In this document: positions 57,556-64,000 of the stretch, piece after piece | Layout of the letters: the number at the start of each line of letters is the position of its first letter | Position numbering within the stretch: the stretch's first letter is position 1 | NCBI GenBank assembly: GCA_000818945.1 | Contig: KN805390.1 | Location: 425,935-489,934, forward strand | Direction: 5' to 3' | DNA: 64,000 nucleotides | Origin: Schizochytrium sp. CCTCC M209059 | Taxonomy: Eukaryota; Sar; Bigyra; Thraustochytrida; Thraustochytriidae | Notes under the pieces: model-generated | Database searches by the model: none | Seen by the model: the letters and a program-made list of their open reading frames with translations, nothing else | What the model was told of the DNA's origin: nothing | Made by a program: the position numbers and the translations under genes

Positions 57556-58806
57556 ATGCTCTCCACCATGAGGACCGCGACGATGCGGGCAGCACGTAAT
57601 GCCGGCGCCGCGCGCGCCATGGGCGCCCGGAGCTTTTCGGTGGGCGCCAACACGCCCCTCCAGGTGCTCACGGACGAGGAACAAATGTTCAAGGAGACCG
57701 TGGCGCGCTTCTCGCAGGAGATGATTCTGCCTAAGGTCAAGGAGATGGACGAGTCTATGACCATGGACAAGGACATGATCCAGGCCATGTTTGACAACGG
57801 CCTCATGGGCGTGGAGATCCCGGCCAAGTATGGCGGCTCCGAGGCCAGCTTCCTCAGCGCGATCCTCGTCATCGAGGAGCTCGCCAAGGTCGACCCGGCC
57901 GTCAGCGTGTGCTGCGATGTGCAGAACACCCTGGTCAACAATCTGTTTAGCATCTACGGTAACGAGGACGTCAAGGAGCGCTACCTTCCACGACTGGCCG
58001 GCGAGTGCCTGGGTAGCTTTGGCCTTTCGGAGGCAGGCTCCGGCAGTGACGCCTTTGCGCTGGCGACGCGCGCCGAGCAAAAGGATAACGGCGACTACGT
58101 CATTAACGGCTCCAAGATGTGGATCACCAACGCCGGTGAAGCCGAAATCTTCCTTGTGCAGGCCAACCTTGACCCTAGCAAGGGCTACAAGGGCATCACA
58201 TGCTTCATCATGGAGCGCGGCATGGAGGGCTTCGAGGTCGGCAAGAAGGAGAACAAGCTCGGTATCCGCGCCTCGTCCACGTGCCCGCTCACTTTTACCG
58301 ACGTTGTGGTCCCCAAGGAGAACATCTTGGGTGAGATTGGCAAGGGCTACAAGTACGCGATTGAGATTCTCAATGAGGGTCGCATTGGTATTGCCGCGCA
58401 GTGCCTCGGCATGGCCCAGGGTACCTTTGACGCGACGCTCCCTTACCTGCATGAGCGCAAGCAGTTTGGTTCTTTCATTGGCGACTTTCAGGCAATGCAG
58501 CATCAGGTTGCGCAGTGCGCAGTCGAAATTGAGGCCGCACGCCTCCTTACCTACAACGCTGCCCGCAAGAAGATGAACGGCGAGAGCTTTACTAAGGAGG
58601 CTGCCATGGCCAAGTACTACGCCTCGGGCGTTGCTGAGCGCACGGCCTCCAAGTGCATTGAGTTTATGGGCGGTCTTGGTTTCACCAAGGACATGCCGCA
58701 GGAGAAGTTCTGGCGTGACTCCAAGATTGGCGCCATTTACGAGGGAACCAGTAACATCCAGCTGCAGACCATTGCCAAGCTGGTCCAGAGTGAGTACAAG
58801 AACTAA
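57556..58806 (+). CDS. ACADSB: Short/branched-chain acyl-CoA dehydrogenase (mitochondrial)
   Basis: A 416-residue flavoprotein. The start MLSTMRTATMRAARNAGAAR is Arg/Ala-rich without acids, a mitochondrial presequence ending near SFSVGAN. The acyl-CoA dehydrogenase fold follows, with CLGSFGLSEAGSGSDAFALA and GSKMWITNAGEAEIFLVQAN (FAD and substrate region), then RKQFGSFIGDFQAMQHQVAQ. The catalytic base is Glu396 in GAIYEGTSNIQLQTIAKLVQ. The base at this position, with the sequence around it, fits the short/branched-chain and short-chain group rather than isovaleryl-CoA dehydrogenase, whose base lies elsewhere. It oxidises 2-methylbutyryl-CoA or similar in isoleucine and valine breakdown, passing electrons to ETF. 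An upstream in-frame ATG (57412) would destroy the presequence and is rejected. A 495-codon antisense frame here is a bias artefact. Confidence 0.93.
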   Translation: MLSTMRTATMRAARNAGAARAMGARSFSVGANTPLQVLTDEEQMFKETVARFSQEMILPKVKEMDESMTMDKDMIQAMFDNGLMGVEIPAKYGGSEASFLSAILVIEELAKVDPAVSVCCDVQNTLVNNLFSIYGNEDVKERYLPRLAGECLGSFGLSEAGSGSDAFALATRAEQKDNGDYVINGSKMWITNAGEAEIFLVQANLDPSKGYKGITCFIMERGMEGFEVGKKENKLGIRASSTCPLTFTDVVVPKENILGEIGKGYKYAIEILNEGRIGIAAQCLGMAQGTFDATLPYLHERKQFGSFIGDFQAMQHQVAQCAVEIEAARLLTYNAARKKMNGESFTKEAAMAKYYASGVAERTASKCIEFMGGLGFTKDMPQEKFWRDSKIGAIYEGTSNIQLQTIAKLVQSEYKN

Positions 58807-59398
58807 TTTTTTTTCAGGCCTGAATCTTTTTTTGTTTACTGTTTTCATTGTTTGTTGCGTCTCTTTGTTGCGCAATGTTCTTATTGCAAGAACAACCTTC
58901 CTTGTCTCAATAGTCGGTGATGTCAGTGCCAATCCTTTTCGTCAATCCATGCACTATTGATTAAGGTTTGTGTATAGTCCTGGCGCGCGGCATGGCATGG
59001 CGTGGCTGGCTGGCTAACTGCGACCGCGTCCAACGCACGCCCTGACAGGTACTTGCTCCAACTCTTACCTACACACCCATTCACCAAGTCTAGCAACCCG
59101 GCTAAAGCTGACTGACTGGCGATTGCGCAGTTCCGCTGCCTCGCCAAAGGAAACGTCCGTCCTGGCGTCGCAATTGACCTCACCTCACTCGCTCTTGTCA
59201 CTCGCACCATCTTCTTTACTCGGGCAAAACCCGGTCGGCCGAGTAGCGCGGGCAGACACGTTAACGCGCAAGCGGGCGAGCGAGCGGAGGCGCACGAGCG
59301 CAACTGGGCACGCGAACACCCGAGCACGCGGACGTACGTGCGCGTACGCGCGAAGACGCGGACACGCGAGCGCTCTTGCGGACGCACACAGCGGCGAG
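58807..59398. other. Spacer upstream of the prolyl hydroxylase gene
   Basis: T-rich 3' UTR of the acyl-CoA dehydrogenase gene is followed by a GC-rich 5' region with GCGAGCGAGCG and CGTACGTGCGCG runs. No gene is supported. Confidence 0.45.
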
Positions 59399-61054
59399 AT
59401 GGCGCCGGCGCGCAACAAGACGGCCAAGAAGACCAAGACGGCCGCAGCGAGCGGGACCAACGATGAAGACGCGCGCGCACCTGGAATCGGCATGGGCCGC
59501 ACGCTGATGCTCATTGCCGTCGGTCTTGCTGCCTTTGCAGTGGCGCTCGCTTCGACACCTGCCGGCGCGGAGACCGCGTCGTGGGTGTCTTCGTTCGTGC
59601 AGCGGGGCGTTGCTGTCTTTAAGGATAGCGTCAATGACAATGATGACTCTCTGGCAAACAGCAGCTCACAGGGCGCAGATTCGAGTGCAGAACAACCTGC
59701 CCCGGGCGTGCTGTCTACGCGACGACCGCCACCGGAAGCGGAATTTATGCCCGCAGATATGGCCGCCACTCACGAAGTGAAGGACGCGGAGCAGCTCCCT
59801 TACGTAAAGTACCTCTTGAGCGCGCCTTCGCAAAAACGCGAACAGGCAATGGGTGTGACATTTCGTAGCTTTTTCAGGTTTGACGTGACCATGTGGTGGG
59901 ACGACGGTACTCCGAAGGGCGTGTACTCGGGCATCATCCGCGCAGGCGCCACGTCGGCAACAAATACGTATACGACGCACACGTTTAACTTTCGACGCAA
60001 GAGCGACAACAAGCTCGTGGCTTCGGAGACCATGGTCAAGGGTCGAAGCATGATTTTTCTCGGCCCTGTCGAGGACGATGAGGCGATGCTTGAGTCCGAA
60101 AAGTATCAGTCGGCGGTCGCAGAGCGCGATTTCCGCGATGCGTACTTTGAAGCGCACGATACGCCGTGGCTATCGCACTACCCACCTGTCAAACCTGTGC
60201 TGAGCTTGTGGCCGGCCGACTTTGTGGGTCAGGAACACAAACTGCGGTCGTACGTGGGATACTTTTCTGGTGAAGACGACCAGTCATCTGAGCCCGTTGA
60301 CCTGACGATTAAAGTCGTTTCCGTGGAACCGCGCGTTGTCGTCATCGAGAATCTTCTTAGTCCCTTTGAAATTGAGCACATTGTCAGCCTTGGCCGAAAC
60401 GTCGTTCGGCGTTCGAGTGTTGGAAACGCCGCGGACGGATTTCAAAGCGATACACGAACGAGCGACAATGGGTGGATTAGCCGCAGGAAGAGCCATGTGA
60501 TCGACACCGTCTACGATCGCTTTGCAGACGTTCTTAATATGACGGATGCTCAAATGACCGAGGGTCGCAAGGGTAACATTGAGCAATTGCAGTTTGTGCG
60601 TTACAAAAAGACACAAAAGTACGAACCGCATCACGACTTTGGTTACACGGGCAAGCCCAATCAGCGCTTCTCGACGCTTTTCATTTATCTACAAAACGCC
60701 GCCAAAGGAGGCGCTACATCCTTTCCCAAGGCGTTTGGGGGACGTGGCATCAAGGTGAAGCCACCCGCGGGAACGGCTGTCCTCTTTTACAGCATGCTAG
60801 AGGATGGAAACGGAGATGATCTCTCATTGCATTCTGGGATGCCGGTTGGTAAGTTTATTGGCATTGTACTTGCTTGTCTCAGCTTGGGGTGTTGGGAAGA
60901 GAGCTAGGGTGAGAGATCAATGGAGTGTGTGCGTGTGTATATCGTATGTGTGGCTAACCTTTTTCTTGTTGTATTATGGTCAATTTGATCTGTGACAGAG
61001 GAGGGCGAGAAGTTGGCAGCCAATCTTTGGTCCTGGACGCCCTCCTACAATTGA
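59399..61054 (+). CDS. Prolyl 4-hydroxylase-like 2-oxoglutarate oxygenase, two exons
   Basis: Exon 1 is 59399..60848 and exon 2 is 60999..61054. The 150-base intron has donor GTAAGT and acceptor ATCTGTGACAG, phase 1, giving 501 residues. A Lys-rich cytosolic tail and signal anchor (about 34-52) are followed by a beta-rich segment (about 152-225, FDVTMWWDDGTPKGVYSG and NTYTTHTFNF) that resembles the VHL-type beta domain. The catalytic P4H domain (about 310-501) starts VVVIENLLSPFEIEHIVSLG. Iron ligands are His411 and Asp413 in YEPHHDFGY and His478 in LSLHSGMPV. The 2-oxoglutarate-binding Lys488 (EEGEKLAANLWSW) is encoded only by exon 2, so the splice is essential. It is expected to hydroxylate peptidyl proline in the ER or Golgi. 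Confidence 0.92.
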
Positions 61055-61841
61055 GTTCGCCCGTGAAAGAATGCACAAGATGGCTTGATTCCTTCCCACG
61101 CGCCTTCCCCCCCACTCTCCCCCCTTTTTTTGGTATCGCTAACTGTAGCAGCTTGCAGGCCAATTTCTCCTTTTTCTTTAAATGCTTCGATTTGATGTGT
61201 ATCAGTTTCTCTGTTCCGGAGAAGCTCATTTCGAGATAAAAAGCTTTGTGATGAATTTCAAGTCTTGAAATGATGAAAATGCTTACCGAAAATTTTGACG
61301 AGCATGTTCAAACATTACAATGACTCTGCTTGCTGCAGATCCTGAAAGCATTGCAATCAAACTGTCTGTCTGCTAAAGATGCTGAAGAAGATTGCCAAGT
61401 GCTGAGTTTTCAAGATAAACTACCGAATGAATAATGACATTGTACTGCTGATTATTATTATCTGTTTTATGAACGGGAAGTGATCCGTCGGCGACGGGCA
61501 CGCTGAGCGTCTATGGTAGTCATGAACAGCGATAGCTCTTACCAGAATGGTTTGCATCTGAGAATTGAAAGTCTCTGCTTGGCGCCGTAAAATTAGTCCA
61601 CCCAGTGGGCATTGGTATTGGACCCTTCGGGGAAAGTCGCAATGATTAGTAGGTAGTAAGTAGGTAGTAAAAGTATACATGACCCTTTTTTCGCAATTGA
61701 GCCCGACATTCACACACAAAAAGGTAGAAGACGAAAAAAGAAGAAGAAGCAAAAGAAAAAAAGGAGAAGAAATTGGGGAGGCCTCCAACCTGAACCGGTC
61801 GCTCGGGAAAATAGAAAGGCTCGCGGGCGGGCGAGCTCGCT
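61055..61841. other. Convergent 3' spacer
   Basis: An AT-richer spacer between the prolyl hydroxylase and kinase 3' ends, with an AAGAAG purine run at about 61728-61770. No gene is supported. Confidence 0.5.
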
Positions 61842-63060
61842 TTACGGTGCTTCATTATGTCCCCGGGGCTCGTTTCCGAGATGTTCGTGTGCTTCGTCCT
61901 CAACATCAGCTTCGGTTTGGTCAAGTGGAAGCAGAACAGGAAGACGGCGCTGGGCAACTTCATCCCAGCTCCATGTTCGTCCTTGCGGCATGGACGCTTG
62001 CCACGCGAGGTGATCGTGAAGATCAGCTGCAAATCCAGCAGAACCAAGTCGACTGGTCTGGTCTTTTTGCAAAAGAGCAGCAATGAAGCTGAGTACTTGA
62101 GTGGGCACGATGCCGTCGACTTGGGACGGAAAAGACATGGGCTGCACACAAATCTGGTCGCAGACGTCTTGTAATTCCTCGCTGGTCGCGCCCCTTCCAT
62201 TGCCCCAGGGAAGCTGGCCGGTGATGGACTCAAAGAGAACAACGCCGAAGCTCCACCAATCAGATTCAAAGCGGTGCGGCAAGCGCAGAAGAACCTCTGG
62301 CGCAGCATAATTTAGGGTGCCCGAGCTTGTGACGATGGATTGCGGTGGCCCAATACCGTGGCCTTGGCGACGCCTTCGCAGACCTGGGCGAGAAACGGAA
62401 ACAAATTCTGCCAGGCCAAAGTCGACGAGCTTGACATGGCCGTTCCTGTCAAAGCAGATATTCTCGGGTTTGACGTCGCCGTGGATAATTCCGAGCTGGT
62501 GGAGGGCGCCAAGCGCGAGTGCGACTTCGGCGGCCATGAGCATGGTCTGTGGGATGGTCAGCAGGCCTCTGTCTTGCCATACGTTGACGAGGTCGCCGAA
62601 GACACAATGCTCCATAATGAGCAAGGTCGTTTCTTCGTCGGGACGTTTTTCATCTTGAACGGATAGGATACACTCGAGCTTAACAACGAAGGAGCTTCTG
62701 CGTGCGATGCCACTGGTGAGCACGGCGATTTCTTTTTCGCGTGCGATCCTGCATTCCGTGTCTTTGACGATGACCCCGTGCGCAAGGGCGTGTCTACTGA
62801 GCCGCACGCCGTAGCTGCCGGCAAGTTCGAGACCGGACATCCAATACACGCTGTCTTCTTCCTCTTGCTCTTGTTGTTGTTGCTGCTGCTGCTGGAGGCT
62901 GTCTTGTTGCTGCTGCGCCGGGCCTTCCTCGACGTGGCTCTGCGCGCACCGTCCGCCCAGCTCCGTGTGGCTCCTCGACGCGCGCTCCGCGCCGTCGCAC
63001 GCCTTGCTTCGCAGCATCACCCTCTGGTCGCTCTTGGCGCGCTGCCTCGCCAAGCCCTCG

Positions 63061-63099
<39 letters not shown>

Positions 63100-63131
63100 A
63101 TCGCGTGCACGTCTCCGAGCGCGCTCGCCAT
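61842..63131 (-). CDS. PolyQ protein kinase with degenerate N-lobe
   Basis: A 429-residue protein. Two polyglutamine tracts (12-23 and 80-87, CAG-encoded) precede the kinase domain (about 97-400). The N-lobe has no recognisable Gly-rich loop (LELAGSYGVRLSRHALAHG). Lys123 in HGVIVKD is the candidate ATP lysine and the helix C acid lies in CRIAREKEI. The catalytic loop reads GIIHGDVKPENICFDRNG, so HRD has become HGD, with Asp219 kept. DFG is intact (Asp237), and APE is at 277-279. DWWSFGVVLFESITGQLPWG is typical of AGC/CAMK-like Ser/Thr kinases. The C-terminus is Glu/His-rich. The ATG at 63131 has an in-frame TAG 12 codons upstream, so it is the true first start. Activity is plausible but atypical. 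Confidence 0.85.
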
Positions 63132-64000
63132 CGTGCCGCGCCGCGTAGCTCGCTCGCTCGCAAGCTAGGCCTGCCTGCAAAGAGAGAGAGGAAGCGTGTG
63201 TCCGCTTGTGTAGCTAGCTGTGTGGAGGGGATCGGCGAGAGAGAGGAAGGAAGGGTCGAACGCGCGAAAGACCTGCGAAAGACCGCGCTCTACTCTGCTC
63301 TGCTTCGCGACTTGCGACTTGCGTCTTTCTTCTCTCTTTTCTCTCACCCGTCCGCGCGAGTGTGCGTGTGTGTGTGTGCTTGTGAACGGAATCGACGATT
63401 GAGAATGGCGATATGGATGGATGAATGTACTTACTACACGATCGTAGAATGTGCAGAAGCGCGGGCGTCCTCCTCGCCCTCGGGCCGCTCCTTCCCGGGC
63501 GCCGTCGAGGCGCTCGACGCCGGAACGCCGCGCCTGTACAGATGGGCGAGCTGCGAAGGAGGAGCGTGCGTGCCGCCTGCCCTGCCTTGCCCGGTGGACA
63601 CGGGGCTCGAGAAAGCAGCAAGGAACCGTTCGATCAGTCGCCGGCGGCACAGAGGGAGCAGTCAATCTACGCTGCAGAGACGCGCGGCGAGGGCGCTGGT
63701 CGGGCCCGCGCACGCCGAGGCGCGAGGCGGCGCGAGGCGAGGCGAGGCGGTGCGGGGCGGCGCGAGGCGAGGCGGCCGGTCTGTGGCGTGCGTGCGGGTG
63801 CCTGCCTGGCTCCACGTTTCGAGGCTGATCTTGAATCAAGTCCGAGCTCAGCGCCTGATGCTTGCTGTTGCCGGTAAGTCGAGGCAGGCCGAGCTAGCTT
63901 CGCGTTCCGCGGTAGCCTGCGCCCCTGCGCGCCTGCTCGCTCGCCTGCAAGCCCCCGCGCGCGCGCGAGCGTCCCGAGCGAGCGATCGCCTTGAGCGAGC
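63132..64000. other. 5' region of the kinase gene with a probable leader intron, then GC-rich edge
   Basis: On the minus strand a classical acceptor (TTCCTCTCTCTCTTTGCAG) ends at 63175, 43 bases before the kinase ATG, and a GTAAGT donor starts at 63434. Together they would bound a 260-base intron in the 5' UTR. Further right there are GAGGC arrays (63724-63772) and very GC-rich sequence to the window end. No other gene is seen. Confidence 0.5.

Noticed and set aside
56300..57953. Long minus-strand frames (431 and 444 codons) upstream of and across the acyl-CoA dehydrogenase start
   Set aside because: Composition follows microsatellites (poly Cys-Ile-Ala-Leu-His from CAATG repeats), and part overlaps the dehydrogenase gene.
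57445..58932. 495-codon open frame antisense to the acyl-CoA dehydrogenase
   Set aside because: It is the complement of a strongly codon-biased gene, has His/Leu/Arg-rich composition with no recognisable motif, and overlaps the whole enzyme. GC-rich third positions keep this antisense frame free of stops.
60849..60907. Read-through C-terminus of the prolyl hydroxylase (ends CWEES)
   Set aside because: A GTAAGT donor sits exactly where conservation stops, and the 150-base intron splices in phase to the missing GEK-x-x-A-N-x-W motif.

Overview
This is a nuclear genomic window from a unicellular eukaryote. GT-AG introns with GTAAGT/GTACGT donors interrupt several conserved genes. Coding regions are long, compact and GC-rich, and spacers are full of microsatellites. 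Typical eukaryotic proteins are present (V-ATPase subunit E, prefoldin 4, UTP15, mitochondrial phosphate carrier, SDHAF4, UBLCP1, PTEN-type phosphatase). A methionine-sulfoxide-reductase-like protein with a HGWPSFRDEE/YCINLV signature of the kind I recall from chromist algae, several cilium-type proteins and a C-terminal KL..VD..L..Y.G.E..L repeat found in flagellated protists together suggest a stramenopile, probably a thraustochytrid-like labyrinthulomycete with zoospores. That placement is an inference. I see no rRNA, tRNA, CRISPR or bacterial-type operon.

Layout. 0.7-12 kb: a Golgi-type GlcNAc-transferase (+), SDHAF4 (-), a large membrane-anchored TTL-like protein with extra domains (+), UTP15 (-) and a spliced L-type lectin cargo receptor (-). 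12-20 kb: a spacer with an assembly gap, V-ATPase subunit E (+, one intron), an epoxide-hydrolase-like enzyme (+) and a Na+/H+ exchanger (+). 20-31 kb: an unknown protein (-), a PTEN/auxilin-type phosphatase (+), two coiled-coil proteins of ciliary character (- and +) and a Ca2+/H+ exchanger (-). 31-46 kb: an uninterrupted 174-unit CAG tract, the mitochondrial phosphate carrier (+), an RF-repeat protein (+), a three-exon membrane-anchored MsrB-like protein (+), a Spinster-type MFS carrier (+), a TPR-like protein (-), a membrane-anchored JmjC oxygenase (+) and a Cys-motif membrane protein (-). 46-64 kb: a MORN protein (+), UBLCP1 (-), a PH-EEP nuclease/phosphatase (+), prefoldin 4 (+, two exons), a short/branched-chain acyl-CoA dehydrogenase (+), a prolyl 4-hydroxylase (+, two exons) and an unusual polyQ protein kinase (-).

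Most genes are ordinary housekeeping loci placed head-to-head or tail-to-tail. Shared themes are secretory and endomembrane function (GlcNAc-transferase, L-type lectin, prolyl hydroxylase, JmjC oxygenase, V-ATPase, cation/proton exchangers), mitochondria (SDHAF4, phosphate carrier, acyl-CoA dehydrogenase) and cilia (coiled-coil, PGPGxY, MORN and RF-repeat proteins). Start codons were chosen as the first in-frame ATG with sensible context. Exon joins were checked by reading phase and family motifs. The most notable items are the CAG tract that leaves an open frame into the phosphate carrier, several unusual domain architectures, and a recurring GCAAGTGCGG motif in GC-rich spacers.
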